In this document: piece by piece, positions 12,560 through 23,923 of the stretch
Layout of the letters: each line of letters starts with the position of its first letter
How positions within the stretch are numbered: position 1 is the stretch's first letter
Assembly: GCA_036924285.1 (NCBI GenBank)
Contig: JAYKYS010000006.1
Coordinates: 27,936,001 to 28,000,000, forward strand
Source: Asterella californica
Lineage: Eukaryota; Streptophyta; Marchantiopsida; Marchantiales; Aytoniaceae
Reading direction: 5' to 3'
Length of the DNA stretch: 64,000 nt
Program-made: the position numbers and the translations under genes
The notes under the pieces: model-generated
What the model was told of the DNA's origin: nothing
The model's database searches: none
The model's input: the letters and a program-made list of their open reading frames with translations, nothing else

Positions 12560-15046
12560 AAGAAACTGGACACCATGGAGAACGTAAGTATTAAGTTTCA
12601 TGAATATATCTGACGACATCCACCCGCTCGTCATGTGCTCTCACAGCTGCTTCAGTTTTCACTTTGCACAGAATCCCCACCACATTTGTTTCAATCCCCA
12701 TGAGCCGGCTGCCCCTAATTTGGTCACTTAGGGCCTGTTCACACGTGAACGTGCAAATGGCCATTCACCGTAATGAGGTCATCAAACATTTTAATTGTCA
12801 TCATTTTTAGCAGCCGCTCCCTCTAAAAACATTCGATCTACAAGAATCAGGGGATGCATGCAAGTATTCACGTCCTTCTGTTACCGACACGACCGGTCAT
12901 CATCTACCTTGAGGACTGCGTACAAGTAACCTGTCATTCGAATGTCCGAGAGTTTCCCTATCCCTGTAGGAGGCGCGTAAAGAGCTGGAAAGGAAAAACA
13001 AAAAGGAAAAGGGGCTAACGCTGTGCAATGTCATACATGCTACGTGCGGTGGTGATAACACCAAGTACGAGTAAAAAGAAACGTAACGATAATTATAATC
13101 ACAAATTCACAGATACTTGACCACACCCAAATATGTTTCTCAGACTTGACTCTACCCTTCCTAAGATTGTATTATTTGATAGCAATGTGACACTGCAAGA
13201 CAAGTATGAGATCGTCCAGACTAATAATTTATTATAAACATATTTTGAACTAAATTATTCATGTAGATATATGACTGGCTGATGACTTACACGTCTCTCA
13301 TTCAAATGAAATAGCATTTTGATCTGTTGAGCTTGCTGTTGCAAATCCAAGATTGTCATCAAATAGCATTTTGATCGGTTGAACTTGCTGTTGCAAATCC
13401 ACGATTGTCATCAAGTAATGTTAAGAGTAGTGAGAGAAAATCCTAAATAAGTATTAGAGTTACGGTCAAGTAAATTTATTCGAGCAATTACATCAGAAAC
13501 ACCGCAAAAGCGAGATAGAACAGAGTGTACGTAGTCAATTATCAGCGTACACTTATATTTGCTGTTACATTAAATTCTATGTAAATCAGTTGTAATGGGA
13601 CTCATCAGATTTAATCCATTAATAAGTGTTCCTGAAAGCTGAACACAAACTAATCATTGTAATAAAAAACCTGATTATTAGTACATTTTTATTGGTTCAG
13701 ATGAATTTAACATCCAAATTAAGTTATATATTTTGACGTGCGGTTATCATATTAGTAAAAAGTATGTTCCAGCCAAAGATCTGATGGTGCATGTTTTCTA
13801 ACACATACACCATCAAATCCTAAGTTTGGTACCTAAAGGTACCATACTTTTAGTTCTCAACAAATTCTGTAATGGTTTTTTGGTTATAAATTTGATAAAT
13901 ATGGTTCCAGTATTATAAATAAATGATTGCTTAGAAAATGATAAAGTCGCCTTTTTAGAATAGAACGATAATGTTCGAGACATTAATACATTCTGATTAG
14001 TGCAAGAGGGTGATCATAATCAACCACAGACATTGATTTGAAGATTAAAAGAAAATTTAATTTCTTCCTTTCAAAGTGACATTTTAGGTTAATATCTAAA
14101 ATGTATAAGTTATACAATAAAAAACTTAACTTTGTTCTAACTTATAAATTATAATTCATAAAATATTGTTGTACATGGTGAACTTTGTTTTTTCATTATG
14201 TTCAAACCTCTGTAACAATGTCTATTACTTAACAGATAAATTTGATTCCAACTGCATAAGAAACTGATAAATTTACCTTTAAAAAATAAATTTTACAAAC
14301 AGTAATTATGTATGAACTTCTGTACCATTCTGATTGTCAATCGTTGACATCGATTTGAAGACTTAAAGAAGCTTTCTAGCCTAAGTGAAGTTTTAAAATC
14401 TTATAATTCATAACTCACAAACTAGTATAATAAAATAACTTGACTTATGTACTAGCTTATTGTTGATCATTCCTAAATTTTGTGTAAATATTATTGTTCT
14501 TGATTATCTTTGTGTTTTGGTCATATTTTATCTTACGTAAAACTAATATTCACATCTAATTTATCTTTTCAAATGAATGTTAGAAATAAGTATTGATTAA
14601 TGAGAAAAAGGAATTAGTTCAAATATAGACGTAGATCCATTGTAAATCAGACAATCATATATTTCAAATAAGTAGATTGTGGATAACTAGAGGATTGTTT
14701 CACTGATGTTGTAGTTATCTTCCAAGAATCTCAGTCGGGTAAAACATATCAAGCATTTATGAGTGTGCGTTATACATAGAGTATTAAAAACTACTCAAAT
14801 TTTTCCTGTGAGGTTCTCTTAAATATGCATCCAAACTGCACTTCTAAGAAAAAAGAGAAAAAAATAAATATTTAACAGATAACCAAAATAATCACCGATA
14901 ATTGGTTAATCTATTACGAGTTGCATAGAGTCATTTTGTGAAATGTTAACGTTAACTTTCTATAATAAACTTTACCATCCGGCTTTTGGTCGGAGAGCGT
15001 TCGTTTACCTGACATTTAGGTGAAATGGTGTACGGCATGACCTCGT
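12560..15046. other. AT-rich stretch without genes
   Basis: No frame of interest on either strand and many homopolymer-like AT runs. It contains the 52-bp tandem duplication listed separately. A diverged non-coding pair near 13990-14160 and 14325-14470 shares the blocks ACATYGATTTGAAGA and TTATAATTCATAA. Confidence 0.5.
13309..13412 (+). repeat. 52-bp tandem duplication, two copies
   Basis: 13309-13360 and 13361-13412 are head-to-tail copies beginning AAATAGCATTTTGATC and ending GATTGTCATC, with three mismatches (T/G, G/A, A/C). Confidence 0.9.
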
Positions 15047-15136
15047 GTGAATGCCAAATCTATAGAAATTGTGTGTTCTATGAGCACCCAAGGATACAAC
15101 GGGACCACGGACCTTCCGCTTAAACCACAGGTGGGG

Positions 15137-15144
15137 TATAAAAA
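15137..15144 (+). promoter_or_regulatory. TATA box of a possible truncated host gene
   Basis: TATAAAAA in a GC-richer stretch. An ATG follows at 15194 (AGATCATGGCC), with a 15-codon frame ending in TAG at 15239-15241. A GTAAGAGG sequence resembling a 5' splice site follows at about 15251. The retroelement boundary lies only 150 bases further on, so whatever gene began here may be split. This is inference; only the TATA-like sequence is plain. Confidence 0.3.
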
Positions 15145-15401
15145 CCTCCACATGCCATGTCATTCACCTTCGTCCACAGTAGCGAGCGAGATCATGGCCG
15201 GACTGGGTTTCGGGAGCAGGGAACTCTTTTCAGTCTCTTAGGATTTTCAAGTAAGAGGCAGTCGAGAAGGAGGTTTTCGTGAACGTGTGAGTTCTATCGC
15301 CGCAACACTGATTGTGTAATCGGGGAGGCTTAGTTTACACGACTGGAACGGACTGAGATCTGTTTGTGTTGACGCTTGTCTTGACGTTTCTGCTTACAGA
15401 T

Positions 15402-15660
15402 AAAAGGAGATAAAGGATATTTTCCACCTCCTTTCTACCTTTTAGACAAGATGACAAGATAGTAATGCTCACTCTATAGCAAATATCTGATTTCTGGCCA
15501 AAAGTACAGCTAAGTTTAACCATAACTAATTTTAGCTAGTCATGACTAACTTGATATATCCTTAAAGTACTTGGGCAGCAAATAAACATTCTCTACACTT
15601 AGCTATAACTAAACACCTTACTAATATACAAACTTCCTATGTGTAACATAGGTCGTTACA
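15402..15660 (-). mobile_element. LTR X (3' LTR of element D), truncated
   Basis: On the minus strand this begins TGTAACGACCTATG directly after a polypurine tract and matches the first 259 bases of the 911-bp LTR at 43805-44715. Homology stops after TCTCCTTTT at 15402, so about 650 bp of the LTR, including its TATA box, and any target duplication are missing. Confidence 0.85.
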
Positions 15661-15675
15661 TTTTACCCCCGGACT
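15661..15675 (-). other. Polypurine tract of element D
   Basis: The minus strand reads GTCCGGGGGTAAAA immediately before the LTR start TGTAACG. This is the expected plus-strand primer position for an LTR retrotransposon. Confidence 0.6.
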
Positions 15676-16860
15676 AAATTTTCACTCCGTCCTCGGAGTG
15701 AAGAGAGAACTTTCGTCTATGAAACAACTTCAACTTGTCATGGTTGACACGATCAAATCTCCTTCCTCCCAGTTCCTGAAGGTCATATGTGAAGTTGCTC
15801 CTCACCTTATCTACAACAAAAGGACCAAAATGTCTAGGAAGAAACTTCTTCCTAGCCCTCTTGAATCTGATAGCATCATACAACATTATCCAATCTCCGA
15901 CTTGAAAAGGTTTAACCTCCCTCTTGCTCAATCGTTTGTCGTAACTCTTCTTTTAATACGCCTGAGCTCGTTCCATCCGGATCACTCTTCCAACTCCATG
16001 AGTTGCTCTCTTCTTGATCTGACCACGTCTTCTCCTCTCGACCTCTTCAACGTTCGAATAGTTTGAAAAGTATCCAATTCGAAGTGGATCGGCAACTTGG
16101 ACTCCACTCCATAAATTAGTCGAAATGGAGAGTATCCAGTAGAAGTCTTTGTTGTCGTTCGATACTCCCATAAGATGACATGTAGCCTCTTATCCCAAGT
16201 ATGTTTCGTAGTCTTAACACCAGCATTGTTGACGAGCATCATAAAAGTGTAAGATTGATCTTCTCCGCAAGACCATTAGCATTTGGTTTGTATGAGGTCG
16301 TTACTCGTGGCTTGATAGAAAAGTGTTGTAACATCGCAGTAGTCATGCTCCCTACAAACTCTCCTCCTTTATTTGAGACCAACTCTAACAGACATCCAAA
16401 TCTTGTGATGATCCTCTCCCATAAGAATCTACCGACTTTTGTTTCATTAGTCTCTCTCAAAGGTCTAGCCTCTATCCACTTGGTACAATAGTCAGTGGCG
16501 ACTACAATGTATCTATTGCCTCGAGGTGTCTTATTAAGAGGACCTACAAAGTCAATACCCCACTTCTCAAATGATCCTAACACGAGAATTGATCTTAACG
16601 GAGCTGTTCTAGTAGACTTCAGAGCAAATGCTTGACATAGTCGCAAGTTTTGTAATAATCTAAACACTCTTTGAAAATCCCTCTCTAGTGATAACCCGCA
16701 TCCAAAATCTTGAAGGTTGTCGCCTCCTTCTGACCAACTGCTCTCCTTAGTAACCCATCGGCTCCTTGATGAAACAAAATTCTCTCCACCATGGTGTAAG
16801 GTTTGCATCTCTTGATCAACGCATTACGTTCTCGGGTATGCATACCTTCTGGAAAAGAAC
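15674..16860 (-). pseudogene. Element D integrase, broken
   Basis: Ty3-type integrase in several frames. The zinc-binding part (about 16640-16860) is badly eroded. The catalytic core (16239-16700) has GIDFVGP with its first Asp. The second motif reads VSNKGGEF instead of SDQGGEF, so the second catalytic Asp has become Asn. The third motif, NGLAEKIN, keeps Glu. The C-terminal part (15674-15931) has KPFQVGDWIMLYD and HFGPFVV, a GPY/F module. No chromodomain follows. Frame changes and the active-site loss make this a dead gene. Confidence 0.85.
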
Positions 16861-16885
16861 CATCTGCAAGGAAACTCCAGATTTC

Positions 16886-17360
16886 CTAGTACTCGTCCGG
16901 TATCTCCTCAATGCTTGTGATGGTTATCAGATGCTCGTCTGAAAATGAATCATCAAACGGTTCTTCTCCCTCATCATCATAAGCCCTCGACAAAAGATCA
17001 GCATTCACATGCTTTTTTCCTGGTCTATCTTCGATCACGTAATCGTATTCTGTTAGAAGGATCTTCCAACGAGCAATACGACCTTTGGCATTAGGCTTAT
17101 TAAAGATATACTTTAAAGTCTTGTGATCTGTGACTATGGAAAATTTCCCTCCTAGCAAGTAGTGTTGAAATTTCTTCAATCCAAAGATCACCGCTAATCC
17201 TTCTCGTTCAATCACGAGTAATTCTTCTCCGCTAGAACCATCTGCCTACTAGCATAAGCTATAGGATGATCATGCACATCTTCGTCTAACTGACTTAATG
17301 TTCATCCGATTACTACATTGGAGGCATCCGTATACAGAATAAATGCTTTACTCCACTCAG
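16886..17360 (-). pseudogene. Element D RNase H domain, broken
   Basis: Carries LYTDASNVVIG, IAYASRQM, EREGLAVIFGLKKFQHYL, IVTDHKTLKYIF and HVNADLLSRAYDD, the usual order of a Ty3 RNase H. A stop (TGA at about 17300) and a frameshift near 17215 interrupt it. It follows RT and precedes integrase, the normal Ty3/gypsy order. Confidence 0.85.
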
Positions 17361-18170
17361 GTTTAGCAAGTATAGGAGCTGTCACCAATGCTTTTTTCAA
17401 CTCCTCAAATGTTTCATTTGCCTTCTGATCATGCACTATCAAGTCAAAATCAACTCCATTCTTCATGTACATAGTCAAAGCTATTGCTTTGTTTGAGAAA
17501 GAAAAGACAAACCTACGATAATATCCAACCATGTCAAGAAACTGTCTCAACTTTGTCAAGTTGATCAAAAATGAAAGATCCACAATCTTCTTCACCTTCT
17601 CAAGATCTACCGCAATCTCATTCTTGGAAATGATGTGTCCTAACAACAGACCTTCTTTGCAACCAAAGATGCACTTCTCTGGATTTAGAGAAGCGGTGGC
17701 TTGCTCCAACCGCTGCAAAACTTTGATCACATGATCAAAGTGATCCTCCTTTCTTCCATATACACAAAAATCGTCAATGAAATCACGAACAAACTTCCCT
17801 ATGAATGGTTCAAACACCTTGTTCATGAACATCTGAAACGTGACCGGAGCATTACACAGTCCGAATGACATCATCCGAAATGCAAATGTTCTCCAAGGAG
17901 TAGTGAAAGTAGTCAACCGTTGATACTCCTGTGCTATCTTGATCTGGTTATATCACTATAACCATCACCAAAGCTGTACCACTCATGACCAGCAACTTCT
18001 TCAAAAATCTTATCTATAAATGATAGAGGATAATAATCCTTCTTGGTAACTGCATTCAGCTTCTTATAGTCTATGCACACTCGCAACTTACCATTCTTCT
18101 TCTTGACAATCACAATGGGTGAAACCCATTCTGAGTTCTCCACCTCGTAGATGAAACTTGCCTCCTTCAA
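17302..18170 (-). pseudogene. Element D reverse transcriptase, broken
   Basis: Copies element RNA into DNA. The minus strand shows SEWVSPIVIVKKKNGKLRVCIDYKKLN, the catalytic-core start FGDGYS, MMSFGLCNAPVTFQMFMN and the active site FVRDFIDDF (xxDD retained), then GYYRRFV. A frame change lies near 17917-17934. The KKLN-x-TKKDYYPL block and the Asp-type primer site of the same family suggest the Tat/Athila side of plant Ty3, clearly different from families A and C. Confidence 0.88.
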
Positions 18171-18357
18171 CTGCTATCTCCTCTTTGACCATCATTGCCG
18201 TTGTAAGATTGGCTCTTCTCTGCTTCTGTCGAACTGGTCTTGTGTTCTCCTCCAATTAGATCTGATGAGTCTCTAGAGTCACCTCCTTCAAATCCTTGTA
18301 ACTGAAAGCAAACATATGGATATATTTTCGAAATATATCTAGGAATCTACTTTTCTC

Positions 18358-19062
18358 TCATTGAGTGACATTGATCCCAAACTTCAGGGTAGAAAGTCTT
18401 CTCACAATCTCTGCCTCACTCAACTCTTCTTTGTCAGGATCTTTCTCCATTGCTGGTCGAGGTAACAAGTCAATAGCACTAAGCTGATGTAATGATTCAT
18501 CTCGACCAAATCTTTCGTCCTCAGACGAGGATTCTTGATCATAAGAATCTCCCGTATCTACTTTTGAAACACTCTGATCATCCTCCGTATCAGATTCCCA
18601 GTAGTCACTAGTGGATCTATCAGAGTCAGAAGTCACAACTCCAACACCCGAGAGAGGTACTATCACTCTGTGATCTCTAGGTCCAATCTGTAAATATCCT
18701 TTGTGCCACATATCAATGGTGCGTACAACTCTCAACCAAGGTCTATCTAGGAGCAAATCATAACTAGAGTCCTTTAACACTTGAAAGGACATCAATGTTT
18801 GAACTCCCATCACAAACACAACCACCTTCTCTAACACACCAAGAGGTCTTACCCGTTGCTTGTTAGTCATTCCCACGACAATGCTAGCCGGGCGAGTTGG
18901 TTCTATCCCCAACTTCTTCATCAACCTCTCCGATATGGCATTTACAGCCGACCCTCCATCCACCAATACGTCAGAGACGTAGTGATCATTAAATCGGACT
19001 TCAATCTTTGAAGCCCTAGTGCATATCTCTGAAGCATGCAAATCCACCGCACCAACTCCCAT
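18358..19062 (-). pseudogene. Element D aspartic protease region
   Basis: Open for 234 codons. VSDVLVDGGSAVNAIS (Asp near 18960) is the aspartic protease site in the D-G-G form seen in some plant Ty3 elements, and YDLLLDRPWLR is the second conserved block. An acidic Ser/Asp-rich tail follows (18470-18650). The frame differs from the preceding gag frame, with which it overlaps at 18942-19062. In this decayed copy that is probably a frameshift mutation rather than a programmed shift. Confidence 0.75.
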
Positions 19063-20765
19063 AGATTTTGATGTCTTACTCTTGGGTTCTTCTTCTTGTT
19101 TCTCTTAGAACTCAGTCCTCTTTTGAGTTCTCTTCGTAAACTAGGGTTGAGTGCAATCAGTTGCCTAATCGTGATGTTGGCTTTCTGAGCACCCACATCT
19201 TCAACCACTTCATATCCCGCTTGGGAAGATGAAATGGTGAAATCCGCCATCCCCAGCTTCCTTCTTGACTCCCTTGGTGTACTCGAAACATTACTCGAAC
19301 GAATACTTCTACTTGCTGACTCCTCCATGAAAACCGATTCATCAGAAAATTGAGTTCTTTTTCTTTCTTGAACTAAAAGCTCCACCGGTGCATGAGAAGA
19401 GTTTGAACTCTCTCCTTTCTCGTAGATGGTATCTCGCACTACATCGATAGTAGCCACTCCTTTGTCTCGTCTTTGTGATGGATTTCCTCCACCCACATTT
19501 ATTTTGACAGCTTCGGCATCTCTTGCTCCGTTGTTAGGATAGTTTCGCTGGAAATGAGAACCTCCACACGTCCAACAAGTGATTCTTCCAAAGATACCTT
19601 GGTTGCCTCCAAAGTTATCTTGATTTCCTCGGTTAGGATTGTTGTCGTAACCTCTTTGACCTCCTCCTCCACCTTTGTTTCTCCATTCTCGTAACTGCAC
19701 CACATTTATCTTGAGATCCGCAAGAGTGTCGGTGATGCTCTTCAACTCAGCATGGAAATCAGAGGTGGCAGTAGACATCGCTGTAGGGACAAATGGTCTT
19801 GGCACCACCGTTGGAGTAGGAGCTGATGTTGAAGCGATCACCAATTGTGATGGTGCAGATGCTACGTTGTGGTTAAACCAAGAGTCGGAGTCGACACCAA
19901 AGCGGCATGATGAGGTTGGATGATATCCCTTTCATCCAAACTCTCTTCCATATTTGTCGTGATCTTGATAGTCTCCGCTTTGGTTGCTGGCTTCTCGTAC
20001 CTCACTTGGGTTCGAATTGAAGGTCTCAATCCTCCCACCAAGTTCTTGGTCAGCACTGCTCCAATCCCCGTCATCGTTAGTTCCCCGTTGTCTCCACTCT
20101 TTCATAGAACCGTCTGAAACTGTTACTCCAACTTATCCACCTTTTCGACATACTGTCGAACTTTCTCGTCATCCCGTTGCTTCAAATGAGTAAGCTCCAC
20201 CATGAGCTTCTCATTACTCTCTTCTGGAAGAAACTCTTTGATGAGTGCGTTACTCAACGTTTCTCATGTGTCCTCAACTGCACCAGGTGTCTTGTTCTTC
20301 AAGTGATCTTCATACCACGTAAGAGCAAAATCTTCTAAAAACTCTAGTAGTAATAACACTCATTCTTCCTTCCTTCTCACGTTGTTTCCGATGCAACCTC
20401 TTTTGAAGTCTCGTACAAATGGTTCTACATCTCATTGTCCTTCTCATGAACACTGATAACTTCCCCATCTTGTAACTACTCTTTCTACCCTTCTAATTTT
20501 CGTACAATAACTACTCGCTAAAAGAGTACGAACATCACCAATTCCATTCGAGAATAATCTACCATAGGTAAAATGAAAAGAAATGGTTGTAATAACACCT
20601 CTTGTGTCATTTCGTCTCCCAAGGTAATCACGAACTTGAGTCACATCATCGCCTTCTCCACCATCCGAATGACGATCTCCATCACAAATTTTGAAGTCGA
20701 CAACTTCTTCGTGTCAGCTCTTTGAGTCTCGTCCAACTTCTCGACTACTGACGTAAGTAGGACGG
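18942..20765 (-). pseudogene. Element D gag, broken
   Basis: Several frames in order. The best part (18942-19844, 300 codons) has a Gly/Asn-rich linker, then CWTCGGSHFQRNYP at about 19540-19577. This is a CX2CX3HX4C zinc knuckle whose last Cys has become Tyr. Upstream (20444-20765) the frames have stops. The sequence ends abruptly at 20765 where LTR L2 of element C begins. The remaining 5' part of D is at 44716-46435 on the other strand. Confidence 0.7.
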
Positions 20766-22891
20766 TATCGTATAACATGTTTTTCTGTCTAGAAATACAT
20801 GGACTATATGGCTATGTAGAGGTAGGTGACTTGAACAGGTTGGCTTTGAACCTTGATCCTTCAACCCTAATGCTCTCTATCTACTCTTCTCGGACAAGTG
20901 ACCTTGTATCTCTCGACTCAAGGTTAAAGGTTGCTACGGTCCAATGATACGTATAAGCTGTACAAATTTGTGTTACATACAAATCTTTTTGTACTCTATC
21001 TGAAATACTCAGCTCTGTACTATATGCATGCAATTAACTCTAAATCACTAGAAGCATGATTTAACAACTTCTCAACGACGCTAGCTACCCATCAGTTTGA
21101 CCGTCACAACTCTATTTGATACAACCGAAAAATACTATAAGATCGCTCGACCAACTTGATCGACTCTAGATACAACTTGCTGTACACCCTAGCCTACAAA
21201 ACATTCCAGCAAGATAAAGCATGCATGCTCCAAGACACTACTCAGATCTCAATATAGCACCAACGGCGATAGTACTTGGCAGCTCCGAGAACCCAAACAA
21301 CGGCTTAAGATTCATGACGACTCCGTTCTCCTTCATCATCGAGAGTTGACGATCAAACTTCACAGGAAGCTTGATTGGACCCTTCACTCCTACCCTGAAC
21401 AATTTTCAGGTCGAAATCTTAAACCAATTCTCAAATATGGGTCAAACCGTAATCTGTGCTAACTTAAGAGCTTTACAGACCCAGGTACATTTGATCCAAG
21501 ATTTTGAACAAACTACTCGACCATTTGAGGTCAAACTTCCCAAGTATCTTACTGATAAGACATGCTTCAATCTTGGAAGTTTCACTCAGAAATTCGACTC
21601 AGAACTTAAGCAATAGCAAACTATCCATGACTATCAAGTTCGCTGTTCCCGCTTTATCACGTCTGCACTTCTCAATTTCAATCGGTCGGTTCAGAATCCA
21701 AATCGATCAAGAACTTGATCAAAAATTGATATCAAAATGACCAGCACGTCGTCAACTCTCCAACCCAATAGACAGCTCCTCAAAACTCCTCACGAGTCTC
21801 TCGGAACAACAAGAAACGTAGTGGTAGGTATGAATTGCACCCCCTCCACTCAATCGATCATAACGCCCTCATCCTTTCATCAAATCGTTCGATTCTTCAG
21901 CTCAGATTGTAGCCCCGGTTGAGAGCTTTCCAACCATACCCTTCGTTTTGCGAATGGACCTCCGAAGCCTCCAGAAACCACAGAAACGTCGCGAGGACCA
22001 GCTAGAACACCATTGGTCCAAAAGTGGACCAATAAGAGCAAAAAGATTTTTACTTTTGTCTTTTCTCCACTCAACTTTTTCCCCTAGAACGAGTTTTTAC
22101 TCTCCAAGAGACACAAGACATCAACAAGACTCTAAGACCTCAGAGTCTTGGAGTCAAAAGGACAAGTCTTAGAGTCCTTTTGTCGTTTCTCACGACAAAA
22201 GGAAACGGTGAAGCTATCACTCGATTGTAATATTCTTGCCCGAAGTTTCTCACGATCCAAGCCCCATGATTGATCTTTGGTCTGCAATGACACCGAACAT
22301 CGACCCAAAGGTTGAAAGAAACGTTCGATGGATAGTTGAGATCCATTGTTCCTCACAACAAAATGTACACCGTCATATCCCAAGTCTCTCCGTATGTTAC
22401 GATCGGAAGGATCACCGAAAGCTGTAACTCCATCATTCTTCCCATGAACTTCATCGTCAAAGTATGCAACTAATCACAATCGAAATTGATCACGGTGGAT
22501 GCAATGAAGCTTGATGTGAAACATATTTGAGAAAAGAAGATCCGGAGCTGATAACAAACCTCCGTCCATAACCACCACTCCTGCAGTTCTTCACTCCTCC
22601 ATACAGACCACCGAGAACCCTCACGAATCACCCGCTGAGAGAGAATGCCGTATGAACCCTCGACTCATCATTTTATACACAAATGCGGCGACAAGGACCA
22701 CTGAAGTGAACGCGCACAGATTGATGACTTGGCACGTTCCTCTATCGTGTGATCACTTAAACAGATAATCACAAACGTGACACTCATCACACCGTTCGAC
22801 GAGTTACGCGATACAGTTCACGAAACACAAAAAAGAAACACAACCTACGTTCCACGAGAATTTCACACATGAGCCGAACCACAACACGACA
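20766..22891 (-). mobile_element. LTR L2, 3' LTR of element C
   Basis: On the minus strand this runs from TGTCGTGTTGTGG to TATACGATA (2126 bp). It matches the 2207-bp LTR at 46436-48642 in inverted orientation, with indels; the other copy carries about 100 extra bp near 47150. The C pol tail and a polypurine tract lie immediately upstream, so this is a 3' LTR. The four bases after it (CCGT on the minus strand) nearly match CCAT before the 5' LTR. Confidence 0.85.
22132..22383 (-). other. Short frame conserved inside LTR L2
   Basis: An 83-codon frame (MGYDGVHFVVRNNGSQLS...) lies in the LTR. The other LTR has the same frame at 46943-47293, with the first 60 or so residues largely alike. I do not recognise it. 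It could be a captured gene fragment or chance. Confidence 0.25.
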
Positions 22892-22903
22892 TCCACCCCT
22901 TCT
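22892..22903 (-). other. Polypurine tract of element C
   Basis: The minus strand reads AGAAGGGGTGGA directly before the LTR start TGTCGTG. It corresponds to GGAGGGGGTGAA before the 3' LTRs of A and A2. Confidence 0.65.
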
Positions 22904-22954
22904 AAACCTGCGCATCCTTTGGTATGCGCCAAGACTCACAAGTTGTGATTGGCA

Positions 22955-23097
22955 TCACACTATATCTTCGTCATCTTGATTGATGTTGTCGTTAGCAATA
23001 TTTTCGTCATTCAAATCTTCTCCGTCATCATCCAAGAGATCAAACTCTGCTCCGACTTCCTCCATGCTTATCTCTTCATCTCGCTTCGTGAAGAGTT
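22955..23097 (-). pseudogene. Element C pol, last 47 codons
   Basis: Reads KLFTKRDEEISMEE and an acidic Asp/Asn-rich tail to TGA at 22955. It aligns with the end of the family A pol protein (KLFKKRGE followed by an acidic tail). Its N-terminal side is cut exactly where element B begins. The rest of the gene continues at 42652 with ...ASKRVKL, sharing the 4-bp duplication AGTT. Confidence 0.8.
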
Positions 23098-23599
23098 TGT
23101 CGTGCGCATACACATCGCTATACAACATACATCGCTGTCAAAGGAACACCACACATACACATAACACATGGACGATGTCATACACATACACAAGTGTACC
23201 ACAATAAGATAACAAGGTATGTACTCACTCCACCATGCCAACATGCACTAGACAATCACTACAGTCGAGCCAAATCCACTCTGTGCTCGCAGAGAATCCA
23301 GATCTCACTCACAAGACTACCCACCATAGCCAGGAGCTTGAAGGCTCAACTTGAAGAACTGAGGTCTCCAAGCCCCTACTTGCGAAGTATACCCCTTGTG
23401 GGCACTCTCACCAACTTGCTCTAACGGCCTTACCGGGGTCCGTCACTTCGCACTCAGTCAACCTAGCCGAGTTACCAAACTGACGTGACAGCTGTCGTGC
23501 GCATACACATCGCTACACAACATACATCGCTGTCAAAAGACACCACACATACACATAACACATGGACGATATCATACACATACACAAGTGTACCACAAT
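23098..23599 (-). repeat. 3' end of element B: R-S-R repeat structure
   Basis: A 106-108-bp repeat R occurs at 23098-23205 and 23494-23599 in direct orientation. It flanks a 283-bp segment S (23209-23491) that matches 42369-42651, the start of the 5' LTR. R has no match in the 5' LTR. A standard 3' LTR would repeat the whole 941-bp 5' LTR, so this end is rearranged. Confidence 0.75.
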
Positions 23600-23923
23600 C
23601 GCCTCCCTAACTGGCGGTTAGGTCCCTCTAACTCAAGATAGCTCCATATCTCAACTACGTGATATACACCTTCATGGGTGCAAGGATCAAGAGGCCGGGT
23701 GCTACATTGCCCTATCGTTAGTCGCCTGTCTGCAATCCATACCACGCAAAGATCTAATCAGCTATCCATACTATATATATCGAGGATAAACTCACCGTCC
23801 AATAAGAATGACAGTGAGAGGTGGAGTCAAACATGACATGTGCCAACCTCTCGAACAACCATCACACACCAACATACGGGCTGCTCCACCAGCAGACCCA
23901 CACAACATACACCTCAAGCCTGC
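23600..23923 (-). other. 3' non-coding end of element B
   Basis: No coding content. A purine-rich AGTTAGGGAGGCGA (minus strand, 23600-23613) directly precedes R and is the likely polypurine tract. Confidence 0.45.

Noticed and set aside
12574..12590. ATGGAGAAC followed by GTAAGT on the plus strand, a possible first exon of a gene divergent from CysRS
   Set aside because: No second exon or coding signal follows in the AT-rich 2.4 kb to the right; short start-donor pairs occur by chance.
20766..22891. L2 as the 5' LTR of element D, because D gag follows it directly
   Set aside because: D's own LTR (X) is at both its ends, L2 is preceded by the C pol tail and polypurine tract, and at 48643 L2 is followed by a primer site and C gag. 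L2 is therefore C's LTR inserted in D.
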